Source: JAGQPD01 sp020426865
GTDB lineage: Bacteria > Planctomycetota > Planctomycetia > Pirellulales > Pirellulaceae
Length of the DNA stretch: 64,000 nt
NCBI GenBank assembly: GCA_041399065.1
Contig: JAWKTN010000001.1
Coordinates: 1,116,001-1,180,000 of the forward strand
Reading direction: 5' to 3'
Below, piece by piece: positions 52,551 to 62,867 of the stretch (within the stretch, counting starts at the first letter, position 1; every line of letters starts with the position of its first letter). A model generated the notes under the pieces. The model searched no databases. It had not been told where the DNA came from and saw only the letters and a program-made list of their open reading frames with translations. A program made the position numbers and the translations under genes.

Positions 52551-53985
52551 CAGCCGCCAGCAATCGGAATTGGACCGATTCGGACTGGAGCTGGAAGATG
52601 TCTGTTCAGGCATATTCGCCTTCGGAACCACGGGTTCGGGCAAAACGAGTGTTTTGCGTCTGCTCATGGACGACATCGTCAACACGCCTTTTCAACGTCA
52701 CTATCGTGGGCCGGTGCAAGCCGTGGCAGGCCTATGGTGCTGTGTAAAAAAAGACGAGGCCGACAATGCCTTAGCGGTACTTGGCCATACCGGAATGCGA
52801 GATCGAGTTCAGCACCTCGTTCCGGGCCACTTCACGTTTAACTTCGTCAGCTATTTGCTCAATGAGCAAGAAGGTGGTAATCCGGCGGCGTTGGCGCGGC
52901 TTTTGGAGAAACTCAACAAGCAACTCAACAACGCATCCCAGGGCGGCAATAACGAGCAATTCTGGGCGGCACTTTTCTTTGACTACCTGCACTACGGTAT
53001 TTGGGTTGCGTGGCTGGCCTATCGAAACGACGTCTCCTTAGAGCACATTTACGATGTCATAACCAGCTGTCCCACTTCGCTGGATCACGCCAACTCAGAG
53101 CAGTTCAAGGCAAGTCCCTGTTGGCGAACCCTTCAACTCGCGGACAAAAATGTCCGCAGCGACGCCGAGGACCGGGCCTTATTTAAGGCAGGTGAGTTTT
53201 TCCTTTTTAGACAGAGCGTGTTGGGTGACGCTGCACGAGGCGCTGGACTGCAAATGGCTTCCAGTGTGTTGTCACCGTTCCTGATCTCTCCGATTTACGA
53301 AACTGTGTGTGCAAATACATCGAGCTTTCGACCAGAGATGGCGTTACGTGATTATTGGTGCATCATCGATGCGCCCATCCTGGTGCATAAGCAGGGTGGC
53401 ATGCTGTTTTCTTCGCTACTTACCATGTTAGTGCAGGATGCTGCCTTGCGTCGTAGTAATCCCGATACCATCTGTGCCATCGTGCGCGACGAGGTGCAGT
53501 TTCTTGTTGCCGATATTGAACACGAAAGCATGGTCCAAAGCGTTTGTCGTTCTAGCATGTTGGCGCACATTAGTGCAGCACAAAATATTCCCTTATTGCA
53601 GGCGGCCAGTGGCGGGGACCACCGCGCCGAAACGCTGGTACGTGCCTTACTTGCCAATTACCGGACAAAACTGCTGCTTGCCAATATTTGCGATGCAACG
53701 AACCGAATGTGCAGCGACATGCAAGGCGAATTCAAGGACAAGTTTTTTAGCATCAGCGAAGGTCCCAAAGACCCCAACGACTTACTTGGCTCCATTTTAG
53801 GGATGAAGCCGCTGCAAATGTCGATGTCCGAACAATTGCATAAACGACTACCACCCGAGAACTTCTTAACTCTTCGCCGTGGTGGACAAGCATTCAATTA
53901 TCTGATCGACGCGTATTTGATGATCGGCGGCCATACATTCGCCGATGGTCTTCCCTTCAAAAAAGTCACTTTTTCGCAAAGGTAA
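52534..53985 (+). CDS. VirD4/TraD-like coupling ATPase
   Basis: 483 residues. Walker A AFGTTGSGKTSVLRL near residue 30-44; Walker B-type ICAIVRDEVQFLVADIEHES near 315. It resembles type IV coupling proteins and related hexameric pumps that push single-stranded DNA through a membrane. No N-terminal membrane helices are present in this reading, but small membrane genes follow it (53990, 56781, 56926, 57125), which may supply the anchor. It is preceded by CGGAGGC before ATG 52534. Confidence 0.78.
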   Translation: MLFRRNSRQQSELDRFGLELEDVCSGIFAFGTTGSGKTSVLRLLMDDIVNTPFQRHYRGPVQAVAGLWCCVKKDEADNALAVLGHTGMRDRVQHLVPGHFTFNFVSYLLNEQEGGNPAALARLLEKLNKQLNNASQGGNNEQFWAALFFDYLHYGIWVAWLAYRNDVSLEHIYDVITSCPTSLDHANSEQFKASPCWRTLQLADKNVRSDAEDRALFKAGEFFLFRQSVLGDAARGAGLQMASSVLSPFLISPIYETVCANTSSFRPEMALRDYWCIIDAPILVHKQGGMLFSSLLTMLVQDAALRRSNPDTICAIVRDEVQFLVADIEHESMVQSVCRSSMLAHISAAQNIPLLQAASGGDHRAETLVRALLANYRTKLLLANICDATNRMCSDMQGEFKDKFFSISEGPKDPNDLLGSILGMKPLQMSMSEQLHKRLPPENFLTLRRGGQAFNYLIDAYLMIGGHTFADGLPFKKVTFSQR

Positions 53986-53989
53986 TGCA

Positions 53990-54622
53990 ATGCACGAACA
54001 AAACGACTCCAGTCCCAACATGCAACAGGGTCTTGCGATCTTCTCCGCACTTACCTGTAGCGTGACGCGAACGGTCCATCTCCTAAGCCGTTGGCCCGGC
54101 AGCTGCGGCATGTGGCATTTTGGGTTCTTCCTGATGGTAGGATTTGTCATTCAATTGTTCTACTATCAAATGAATGTCGAGGCCACCGGTCAGTTCAATC
54201 CCATCGTCGATTGGGTACTTATTATCGGCACGATTGGCCTCGCCATCTGCCACAATCTCGCCAGCTGGTATTACTGGTTTCAAGGCTTTCGAAACCACAG
54301 CTGGTCGCCAGGCGTCGGTATTCTCGGCCGCCTGATGCCTGAGTCAGACCCGCAATTTGTGGCGATGGCTTCCGATTTGGTCGTATGCTTGGCACTCGCG
54401 ATAACGTGCTTGTTCTTCGGCTGCACCATTCTTGCCAACTGGTATCTCTACATGATTTTTTGGTGCCTTATCGACCATGCGCTCACGTCGTTCGGCCAAC
54501 GTATGCAAATCCAAAGGCTGCAAGATGCCCAGATCGAGCAGCAATACTGGGCCGATGCAGTCGAGAATCAGCGTCGACGCGCCGAAATGCAACGTGAACG
54601 CTGGGGTAATCGTTTTCACTAA
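53990..54622 (+). CDS. Membrane protein of the transfer block
   Basis: 210 residues from ATG 53990 (AAAGG upstream), five bases after the ATPase gene. About four membrane helices (FGFFLMVGFVIQLFYY, VDWVLIIGTIGLAICHNL, ASDLVVCLALAITCLFFGC, ILANWYLYMIFWCLIDHAL) and a charged C-terminal tail (QRLQDAQIEQQYWADAVENQ). Likely the membrane partner of the VirD4-like ATPase. No family recognised. Confidence 0.65.
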   Translation: MHEQNDSSPNMQQGLAIFSALTCSVTRTVHLLSRWPGSCGMWHFGFFLMVGFVIQLFYYQMNVEATGQFNPIVDWVLIIGTIGLAICHNLASWYYWFQGFRNHSWSPGVGILGRLMPESDPQFVAMASDLVVCLALAITCLFFGCTILANWYLYMIFWCLIDHALTSFGQRMQIQRLQDAQIEQQYWADAVENQRRRAEMQRERWGNRFH

Positions 54623-54654
54623 TCGTCGTCACCAACAACTACAGGAGACACTTT

Positions 54655-55146
54655 ATGTCGTCAGAACTGCAAAAAGAACAAAAGCCATCGGCCATGCAGC
54701 GACTAAGCGACGGTATGGGCCAATTTGGCAATCACGTCATGCAATACGCCAAAGAGGTGGCGACCGGCCAGAAACTAATTCAAGGCTTGTCCCAAAAAGA
54801 CGGAGCCCTTGATGGCTGGTTAAGCCATGGAGCCAATGAACTCGCAACTGTGCTATTGACGGGGCATCCGGCACCCGTCTACACGAGGTCGCTTTCACCC
54901 GCCGACCAGGATCAGTCAACTGACTTAGGGGCCGAACCGCCACAAGAGCCGCTTCTGCAACAGCCCGCTTCCGATATTGGATCGCATGCCGAAGCGCGTG
55001 AGGCGACGCATCAAGAAGTCACGGTTAACCGTGACGCCGGGGAGGACATGCAACAGACATTGTTTCAGTCGTCCCTGAGTAATCTTGTCGACCGTGTTCG
55101 AAGTCTTTCCCCGTCACGCGAACCATTTAGGGAGATGAAACTATGA
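54655..55146 (+). CDS. Unrecognised soluble protein of the transfer block
   Basis: 163 residues. Helical N-terminus (SAMQRLSDGMGQFGNHVMQY, AKEVATGQKLIQGLSQKDGA) then a Pro/Gln/Glu-rich linker. The stop overlaps the next gene start (ATGAAACTATGA). Possibly a cytosolic adaptor for the ATPase. Function unknown. Confidence 0.55.
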   Translation: MSSELQKEQKPSAMQRLSDGMGQFGNHVMQYAKEVATGQKLIQGLSQKDGALDGWLSHGANELATVLLTGHPAPVYTRSLSPADQDQSTDLGAEPPQEPLLQQPASDIGSHAEAREATHQEVTVNRDAGEDMQQTLFQSSLSNLVDRVRSLSPSREPFREMKL

Positions 55147-55457
55147 AATTGACAGATTACCTCGAAGAATTCCTGGTCGACACGGCGGCGGCTTTTGCCG
55201 AAGCGCTGGCAAGAAATGTCAAAGCAAGCAGGCCACCCACGGCCGCAACTAGGGCGGCCACCACGATTGGCTGCCAACTTGCCGAGGCATTCGCTCGTGA
55301 ATTCGCTGACGCCGCTTCGGAGCCCACCGAAAATGCAAGCGGTGGTCCGCCCCCTGCGTATAGCGACGAACAAATCATCGCCCAACGCCTGGCCGTGTGG
55401 AAGCATCCTGTGAATCAGTTGCCCTCGCAACCTCTTTCATCAAAGGAGACGGTATGA
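55143..55457 (+). CDS. Small protein truncated at its end by the IS insertion
   Basis: 104 residues (TDYLEEFLVDTAAAFAEALA, GCQLAEAFAREFADAASE). The frame now ends KETV* inside the IS. Joining the sequence before 55449 to 56775 gives KE followed by TAG, so the native protein was probably 102 residues. Ala-rich, helical; function unknown. Confidence 0.65.
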   Translation: MKLTDYLEEFLVDTAAAFAEALARNVKASRPPTAATRAATTIGCQLAEAFAREFADAASEPTENASGGPPPAYSDEQIIAQRLAVWKHPVNQLPSQPLSSKETV

Positions 55458-55724
55458 ATTGAATTGCCATCGTTCGATGGTTCGGAGAGATTGCTCTTCG
55501 GGGTAGATAGGTGGCAGGGCGTATGTGTTCAGTGAGGCCCCGCGAGTGTTGCACCGGGTGTGGCAGGAGCGGGATCAGACCTCGGAAAGGAGACTGCCCG
55601 CCCCTGTCACCGAATGACCGCCCTGAGGCCCACAAGCCGGAACAACCGGACTGGTACGTGGTGATCTCGTATAGGAGTGTGGCCACCCGAAGAAACATCT
55701 ACCCCGATTCGTTCCATTCAAACC
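55449..55724 (+). ncRNA. Putative IS110 bridge-RNA region
   Basis: Non-coding, G/C-rich leader before the transposase start, rich in short complementary stretches (for example GGCAGGG/CCTGTC). In IS110 elements this position encodes a structured RNA that pairs with target and donor DNA. Exact ends and loops were not resolved. Confidence 0.45.
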
Positions 55725-56771
55725 ATGAGGTTTCTTATGACACGTTATATCGGAGTCGACTTACACACCAATAGCTTCACCGTGTGCATTTTGCAAGCGG
55801 ATGAAGACGAGAAGATACAGACCTATCCGCTGCAGGGCGGGGGGCTGGAGCGTTTTATTACTTGCCTCCAGAAGAAGGATGCGGTGGCGTTGGAAGCCAC
55901 GGGCAACAGCGCCTGGTTCAGAGATCAGGTATTGCTGCATGTTGAGCGCGTCGCCGTGATTGCTCCGTGGCAGTTTGAGGTGATCCGGCGTTCGGTCAAG
56001 AAAACCGACAAACACGATGCACGGGCGATCGCTTTTTTCTTAAGCAAGGACATGCTGCCGGAATCGCGGCAGAAGGACGAGACGCACACGCAGCTGGCCA
56101 GTGTGATTGCGACACGCGACCAGCTGGTGAAGCTGAGGGTGTCGCTGATCAATAAAGTTCACGGCCTGTTTAATCGTCATGGCATCAAGATCAGGAAAGA
56201 AACGCTCACCAGCCGGAAAGGCTTCGCGTCTGCGGTTGCCAGTCATCCCTGGGATATGCTTGAGCAGGTAGAAATCGAGGTGATTGCTGCGCAGCTGGAA
56301 AGTATCCGGCAGGGATGCAAACGTCTGGAGAAAGAAATCACAGCGGCCGCCAGCGCATTACCCGGATATGAGAATCTCCTTAGCATTAAGGGTATCGGGG
56401 CGCTGTCCGCGGCCATTCTCCTGTGCACCATCGGCGACATCGAAGACTTTGCCAAAACCGGCAATCTGGCGGCCTATTTCGGTATCACTCCGCGCGTCAG
56501 CCAGTCCAACGACAGCCAGCGCGTCGGCCGCATCACCAAGCGTGGCAGCAAGATCGCCCGCACCACACTGGTCCAATGCACGCTAATCGCTAAACGCTAC
56601 AGCCCATATCTGCACGATTTCTACGAGCATATCAAGAAAACGCGCGGCGCCGGCAAAGCCATCATCGCCACCGCCAGAAAACTCCTCAACACCATCTTCC
56701 ATACCCTGAAAAATGGCTGGGTGTTTGAAGACTTCACAAAATTCAAACTTTTACCTTGCAATCAATCATAG
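55725..56771 (+). CDS. IS110-family transposase (DEDD recombinase)
   Basis: 348 residues. N-terminal RuvC-like DEDD domain: TRYIGVDLHTNSFTV, VALEATGNS, KKTDKHDARAIAF. C-terminal Tnp_20 domain: LSIKGIGALSAAILL, LAAYFGITPRVSQSND, with the serine of the ITPRVSQS motif as candidate nucleophile. ATG 55737 is the alternative start. The protein appears intact, so the copy may still be mobile. Confidence 0.92.
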   Translation: MRFLMTRYIGVDLHTNSFTVCILQADEDEKIQTYPLQGGGLERFITCLQKKDAVALEATGNSAWFRDQVLLHVERVAVIAPWQFEVIRRSVKKTDKHDARAIAFFLSKDMLPESRQKDETHTQLASVIATRDQLVKLRVSLINKVHGLFNRHGIKIRKETLTSRKGFASAVASHPWDMLEQVEIEVIAAQLESIRQGCKRLEKEITAAASALPGYENLLSIKGIGALSAAILLCTIGDIEDFAKTGNLAAYFGITPRVSQSNDSQRVGRITKRGSKIARTTLVQCTLIAKRYSPYLHDFYEHIKKTRGAGKAIIATARKLLNTIFHTLKNGWVFEDFTKFKLLPCNQS

Positions 56772-56780
56772 GAGTAGTCC

Positions 56781-56933
56781 ATGGAGTATTGGAAACACTA
56801 TGTCACTAATCTGGATTGGCCCCATCTTGGTCGGCATTTCCTCAGCTGGGGCATCATTGCTTGCAGTTTTATCGCACTGGACGTTTTGTGGAATCTGGTC
56901 ACATCGCGGTTTGGGAGACGCAGTCATGAATGA
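56781..56933 (+). CDS. 50-residue membrane protein
   Basis: TAGGAGTAGTCC precedes ATG 56781. One membrane helix (FLSWGIIACSFIALDVLWNL) and a basic end (TSRFGRRSHE). The stop overlaps the next start (ATGAATGA), so it is part of a tightly packed operon with 56926 and 57125. Function unknown. Confidence 0.6.
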   Translation: MEYWKHYVTNLDWPHLGRHFLSWGIIACSFIALDVLWNLVTSRFGRRSHE

Positions 56934-57144
56934 TTTTGGTTTGTTTACCTGGGACCCCACTACCTTGGGTCCGCTCATCGTTCACTGGAAAGAAGATCTG
57001 CCCTATATCGTCATTTGTGCGTTCTGGTTTTCGGTAATGGGGTGTTACATCTACTTCCAGGACCGCAAAACCAAAAAACAACGCCAGCAAACCAACCAGC
57101 AACTCAAACGGCGACAACTCACCCATGTCACTCGACCCCGCTGA
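56926..57144 (+). CDS. 72-residue membrane protein
   Basis: One membrane helix (YIVICAFWFSVMGCYIYF) followed by a strongly basic, Gln-rich tail (DRKTKKQRQQTNQQLKRRQL). Overlaps its neighbours on both sides. Unknown function, probably part of the transfer or membrane complex. Confidence 0.6.
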   Translation: MNDFGLFTWDPTTLGPLIVHWKEDLPYIVICAFWFSVMGCYIYFQDRKTKKQRQQTNQQLKRRQLTHVTRPR

Positions 57145-57493
57145 GATCATTGCTTCGCTTGTCCTTATCGTTTTGGCCATCGCGGGCTATTACATTGTCC
57201 GCGATTGGTCAAAGCCCCCGGCAGCGGACCGTTCTTATTGGTTGCAGCTTGCTCCTTATGGCGTTGTTCTGGCCATACTTGGATTTGCCGCACCGGTGTT
57301 TTGGGGGATTGCACTGATCGCCGTGGGAATTGCCAGCGTTGGCGATATCCAAAGCTGGTTTCGTCCCATACCGCAGCCGCATCCTTTTGATGTCGCTGAT
57401 CCGATAACTGGTATCCAATGCCACGTTCAGGTCGAAGGGCGACGCGCCAGACAAGTCAAAGCAGAGCTATTGCCGCCCGATAAACGATCCTAA
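57125..57493 (+). CDS. 122-residue membrane protein
   Basis: Two or three membrane helices (IIASLVLIVLAIAGYYIVRD, LAPYGVVLAILGFAAPVFW, GIALIAVGIASVGDIQS) and a C-terminal soluble part (ITGIQCHVQVEGRRARQVKA). Starts inside the previous gene. Unknown function. Confidence 0.6.
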   Translation: MSLDPAEIIASLVLIVLAIAGYYIVRDWSKPPAADRSYWLQLAPYGVVLAILGFAAPVFWGIALIAVGIASVGDIQSWFRPIPQPHPFDVADPITGIQCHVQVEGRRARQVKAELLPPDKRS

Positions 57494-57537
57494 AGAAGTG
57501 ATTGGCTAGCACCAGATTGTCATGTATGCGTGTCACT

Positions 57538-58500
57538 ATGAATATTCAACAGGCCAAGCAAATCCGACTCGAATCGCTCCTAGCCAAGCTCGGCTGTGAA
57601 CCCGACCGACGCGCCGGAGATGAGTTGTGGTATCGCTCGCCCTTTCGTGACGAACAAACGGCGTCCTTCAAACTCCACCCCACACGAAACATTTGGTACG
57701 ATCACGGTCTTGGCAAAGGCGGGGCAGTCATTGAGTTTGCTCAGGTGTTGTTTCGCACCAGCGATGTTGCCGCCGTGCTCGCTAAATTAGGCGAGCTTGT
57801 TGATGGCACCTCTATTCTTCGCCCGACATTGCCTTTAGCCGAGGAGAAGGAATTCCCACCGGCTGCGAAGATTGAAATCACTGACCGAAAACCCATCCAA
57901 CATCCGGCCCTCGTCGAGTATTTATCGAATCGCGGCATTGAAGCAGCGGCTGCCGACAAGGCCGGACTCATCGAAATCCACTACGAAAGAGATGGAAAGA
58001 ACTATTTTGCACTCGCATTACCCAATGATACGGGCTTGGAAGGGGGCGAGGGCCTGGAGATTCGCAGCAAATATTTTAAAGGCACTTTTGGTCGAAAGGA
58101 CATTCGGACCATTCCAGGCAGTAGCCAATACGTGTTGGTGTTCGAGGGCATGTTCGATTACCTCACGCATCAATCGACACATTCAGATTCCGACGAGGCC
58201 GCCACCGTCATTATCCTCAACTCGGCCGCGATGAAGGACAAGGCTATCGATAAAATCCGCAGCCTTGGTGCCACGCATGTGGATTTGTATTTGGATAATG
58301 ATGCCACTGGCAAAAGCCTCGCCGAGTATTTCAAAACACACCTGGCTGCTTCGGTCGTCACCGACAAATCGGGGCTCTATGCCGGGGCGAAGGACCTCAA
58401 TGACTATCACGTTATGCAAAAGTCGACGCTGGGGCGTCTATCGGAGCGATTAAAAGGCGAGAAACGGCCTCGCCTTGCAGGCGATGGGCCTTCTTTTTAG
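57538..58500 (+). CDS. TOPRIM primase-like protein
   Basis: 320 residues from ATG 57538. The N-terminal part is a CHC2-type fold (LWYRSPFRDEQTASFKLHPT, NIWYDHGLGKGGAVIEF) without the usual cysteines. TOPRIM residues are VLVFEGMFDYLT near 200 and VDLYLDNDATGKSL near 250. Such primases synthesise primers for plasmid replication or for the transferred strand after mobilisation. It follows the membrane genes and precedes the Xis/integrase pair. Confidence 0.85.
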   Translation: MNIQQAKQIRLESLLAKLGCEPDRRAGDELWYRSPFRDEQTASFKLHPTRNIWYDHGLGKGGAVIEFAQVLFRTSDVAAVLAKLGELVDGTSILRPTLPLAEEKEFPPAAKIEITDRKPIQHPALVEYLSNRGIEAAAADKAGLIEIHYERDGKNYFALALPNDTGLEGGEGLEIRSKYFKGTFGRKDIRTIPGSSQYVLVFEGMFDYLTHQSTHSDSDEAATVIILNSAAMKDKAIDKIRSLGATHVDLYLDNDATGKSLAEYFKTHLAASVVTDKSGLYAGAKDLNDYHVMQKSTLGRLSERLKGEKRPRLAGDGPSF

Positions 58501-58537
58501 GGACCGACCGAAACGTCGTAGTGACCTCCCAACCTTG

Positions 58538-58576
58538 GCCCCATGCCTACCGCATGGGGCTCCTTTGACAAAGGAG
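58538..58576 (+). promoter_or_regulatory. Two hairpins before the AlpA-like gene
   Basis: GCCCCATGC/GCATGGGGC (9-bp stem, 58538-58560) is followed by CTCCTTT/AAAGGAG (58560-58576). The second stem includes the AAAGGAG ribosome-binding site, so it could hide the start region of the AlpA-like gene and make its translation switchable. Confidence 0.65.
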
Positions 58577-58581
58577 ATGCA

Positions 58582-58809
58582 ATGAGTCCTGGGCACGATA
58601 AACACCGGCCTATTCCTGAGTTGATCAATGTGACGCAACTGGCCGAATTGCTTAACTTGTCCGTTCGAACCGTCTGGCGGCTCAACGCCCAAGGCAAGCT
58701 TCCCGCGCCATTGCGGCTTGGCAGAAGCGTCAAATGGCGAAAGAATGAAATCTACGAATGGCTGGCCAATCTCTGCCCGACACATTCGTTAGTGAGCTCA
58801 CGCAGATAG
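58582..58809 (+). CDS. AlpA/Xis-like helix-turn-helix protein
   Basis: 75 residues. The whole protein is a MerR-like HTH_17 domain: INVTQLAELLNLSVRTVWRL, LPAPLRLGRSVKWRKNEIYE. Such proteins next to an integrase act as excisionase or activate its gene. The integrase starts 59 bases downstream. Confidence 0.85.
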   Translation: MSPGHDKHRPIPELINVTQLAELLNLSVRTVWRLNAQGKLPAPLRLGRSVKWRKNEIYEWLANLCPTHSLVSSRR

Positions 58810-58868
58810 TTCGCGACGTGGAAGCGATTCGCGTCATCCGACATTAGCAAAGCTAAGGAACCTCAATC

Positions 58869-60513
<1,645 letters not shown>

Positions 60514-60885
60514 CAGATATTTCTACCGAGGAACTTCGAATTATAGCTCGTCCGGTGTTCCTTGCAAGGTCACCATCGGCAGCATTTTATGGCCCCCTTG
60601 ATGGCCCCCGGCAGGAGCTTTTTTCCTGACCTTTTCTTGGGACCGGTGGCGGCTTGATTCGATTCGACTGAGCTTGTGCGGTGAGATAGTTTGTGGCCCG
60701 GGGAACAAGGGAGGGATCGAGGTACGGGAGGATGCGGTGGGGAGGCGCGGGTTGTAGCGGTAATGCGGGGAAGCAAACAACCGCAAGGGTGATCGAAGTG
60801 TTTTGACGCGCCAAACCACGGCCCGCGATGTAAGCTACGTTTGCTACAGACGAACGGTATGCGTCCCAACATTGGAGCAACTCCC
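60514..60885. other. Chromosomal gap right of the element
   Basis: About 370 bases; promoter of tRNA-Asp probably lies here. Overlapping minus-strand frames have no motif. No RNA gene seen. Confidence 0.4.
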
Positions 60886-61029
60886 ATGAGTGCCATTACT
60901 CGGGTTATCAATTCCATCAACCACATGTTCATGTCGATGAACAGCAATCATTGGGCGATCTTGGCCGTATTGCTGGTCGGTGTCGGCGTCATTTGCATGC
61001 GTGGATTTGGATCTCGAAAGAACTATTAA
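60886..61029 (+). CDS. 47-residue membrane protein
   Basis: ATTGGAGCAACTCCC precedes ATG 60886. One membrane helix (HWAILAVLLVGVGVICM) near the C-terminus. Unknown; perhaps part of a unit with the GGDEF protein that starts 42 bases later. Confidence 0.5.
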   Translation: MSAITRVINSINHMFMSMNSNHWAILAVLLVGVGVICMRGFGSRKNY

Positions 61030-61070
61030 ATGGAAACGGCCGGTCCAAGGTGGTCGACCGGGGTACAATC

Positions 61071-61979
61071 ATGAACGACGTCCTTATCGCTGCGATCTAC
61101 AAACATGCCTTGGTGGTCATCACGGCCATCTATATTGGCTACGTGCTCGGGTTCTGGCGGCGGTCGACCGATGCGTCGCGCCGCACTCAACTGGCCGATC
61201 GAGCGGAAAAGGCCGGACCCGTATTGAGGCAGTTGCGAGGGATTGCCGATGGTGTGCGTCGCGATCTAGCCACTCATCGGGCCAGCCTCACCCGCCTGCG
61301 TGACCAATTGTTGCACGCCGCCTCGGACTGTGAGGATCAACAGTGGCGTTCCCTTTGCCAAGAAGCCGCCGATACCATCCAGTTGGCATCTCACTTTCAC
61401 GGGCAAGTCGAACCGTCGTTGGAACAGGCGCTCCATCAGGCTCAGCAATTGCTCAATCCCGTCGGTCAGAACGACGGCTCACCGTATCGCACGGAGGGCC
61501 GGCAGATGAGCGACTGGTTGCGGATCTTCTTCGCCCTGTTTGATCGGTACGAACGACCGTTCTCCGTGGCCATGATCAACTTGAAACCGGTAGAGCACGA
61601 CGCGAATGGCGAACCGGACGATGCGACCGAGGCGGCTGAGCGTTTCCATCAAAAGCTACGAAAACTGGTCCGAACGACCGACTTTGTAACCTGTCAGGGA
61701 GAATTGGATTTCGCCGTGCTGATGCCAGAAACGCGGCTCAAGGGCGCCGCCGCTTTCGCCGAACGCGTCCGTCGGGCGATTACGGACGAACCGGTGGAGA
61801 TTAGTGTCGGAGTCGCCAGCGCGCTGGATGGCGATAACGATCGCACGCTCATCAATCGCGCCGATGCCGCCCTTTACAGCGCGAAATCCTCTGGTGGCAA
61901 TTGCGTCTATCAACACACCGGTCTGCAGATCGATCGCGTGACGCAAGACACGCAGGTGTCTGAGGCGATCGCTACGTAG
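61071..61979 (+). CDS. Degenerate GGDEF-domain membrane protein
   Basis: 302 residues. Residues 9-27 form a membrane helix (IYKHALVVITAIYIGYVLGF), followed by a helical linker. The C-terminal domain matches GGDEF proteins (SVAMINLKPVEHD, FAVLMPETRLKGAAAFAERV, ISVGVASALDGD, LINRADAALYSAKSSGGN), but GGDEF reads GELDF. It therefore probably makes no c-di-GMP and may serve as a sensor or scaffold. The start is ATG 61071; frames from 60951 reach back across the preceding gene. Confidence 0.85.
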   Translation: MNDVLIAAIYKHALVVITAIYIGYVLGFWRRSTDASRRTQLADRAEKAGPVLRQLRGIADGVRRDLATHRASLTRLRDQLLHAASDCEDQQWRSLCQEAADTIQLASHFHGQVEPSLEQALHQAQQLLNPVGQNDGSPYRTEGRQMSDWLRIFFALFDRYERPFSVAMINLKPVEHDANGEPDDATEAAERFHQKLRKLVRTTDFVTCQGELDFAVLMPETRLKGAAAFAERVRRAITDEPVEISVGVASALDGDNDRTLINRADAALYSAKSSGGNCVYQHTGLQIDRVTQDTQVSEAIAT

Positions 61980-62018
61980 CCGCGATCTCTTTTGGGCAAC
62001 CGCGATCGCTTTGGTTGT

Positions 62019-62867
62019 TTACCAGACACCGTTTTCGCGACCGTAACCCAGTTGTTGAGCTCGGTCGAGATCGGTCTTCGCAAGAATGTCCTTGCCGAGC
62101 GATTGGTATACCAGACCGCGATGGTGTAACAATACGGCAAAACCCTCCTGTAACTCCTGCTCGCCCCGACGCAAGTTGCGTTGATCGGTCAAGTAGCCGT
62201 ACATCGAGTAGAGGCCTTGCCGCTGCAAGGCCATGTTCGCCTGCATCAACGACACTGCGCGTTCCATGTCACGTCGCGCATCTTCGTTACGTCCCAACAA
62301 ATGCAAGATATAACCTCGCGTATCGAGAATCGCGGCACTTTCGGCACCTCGCAGCAGTGTCATGGCGTGGTTGACATCCTGCAATGCGGCTTCCACCTCT
62401 TTGCCAGCCAAGGCCCTGGCGTAGGCCCGCTGGTTGAGCAGGCTGATCAGCTGTTCTTGGTATGGTACGGGCACGGGATCCGGCATGGCGGCCTGAAAGT
62501 CCGCCAGCATCGCGTCGGCTTCTTGCAATGCGGCATGGGCGTCCCCGAGGCGGAACTGAAGCGTTACCTTGCGACTTCGCAACGCAAAGTCGTCTGGGGT
62601 CCACCATAACGCACGCGAGTTGGCCGCACTGGCTGCCGGTAGATTTCCTTCCAATTCTTCGTATTCCGCCCACGCTTCATGCCAGCGGGCCATTTCGCGG
62701 GGAAACCATCCGGGTAGGACGGTCACGGCAAGGATCGCCCCCACTGTCACGTAAGAACTCCAGTGCGGCCCGCTGGCTCGGTCACCCGACCGGCCGCGAA
62801 TTCGCGTGCTAGGACGATTTTCGCCGCCCGTGTGAGGAAGTGGTTGATTGGAGGGATGTTCAGTCAT
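62019..62867 (-). CDS. Membrane-anchored TPR protein
   Basis: 282 residues from ATG 62867 (or ATG 62906). One membrane helix near residue 45 (SSYVTVGAILAVTVLPGWF), then TPR-like helices (WHEAWAEYEELEGNLPAASA, LQFRLGDAHAALQEADAMLA, NQRAYARALAGKEVEAALQD, LLGRNEDARRDMERAVSLMQ). TPR proteins hold protein complexes together; partner unknown. Confidence 0.78.
   Translation of the reverse strand: MTEHPSNQPLPHTGGENRPSTRIRGRSGDRASGPHWSSYVTVGAILAVTVLPGWFPREMARWHEAWAEYEELEGNLPAASAANSRALWWTPDDFALRSRKVTLQFRLGDAHAALQEADAMLADFQAAMPDPVPVPYQEQLISLLNQRAYARALAGKEVEAALQDVNHAMTLLRGAESAAILDTRGYILHLLGRNEDARRDMERAVSLMQANMALQRQGLYSMYGYLTDQRNLRRGEQELQEGFAVLLHHRGLVYQSLGKDILAKTDLDRAQQLGYGRENGVW

Larger units (their letters stand above)
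55449..56774. mobile_element. IS110-family insertion sequence
   Basis: About 1.33 kb. AGGAG occurs at both borders (55444-55448 and 56770-56774). Deleting the region joins CATCAAAGGAG to TAGTCCATGGAG, restoring a stop codon for the upstream gene and a ribosome-binding site for the downstream gene at 56781. No long inverted ends, as usual for this family. The 280-base leader upstream of the transposase is where IS110 elements of this group encode their guide (bridge) RNA. Confidence 0.78.
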
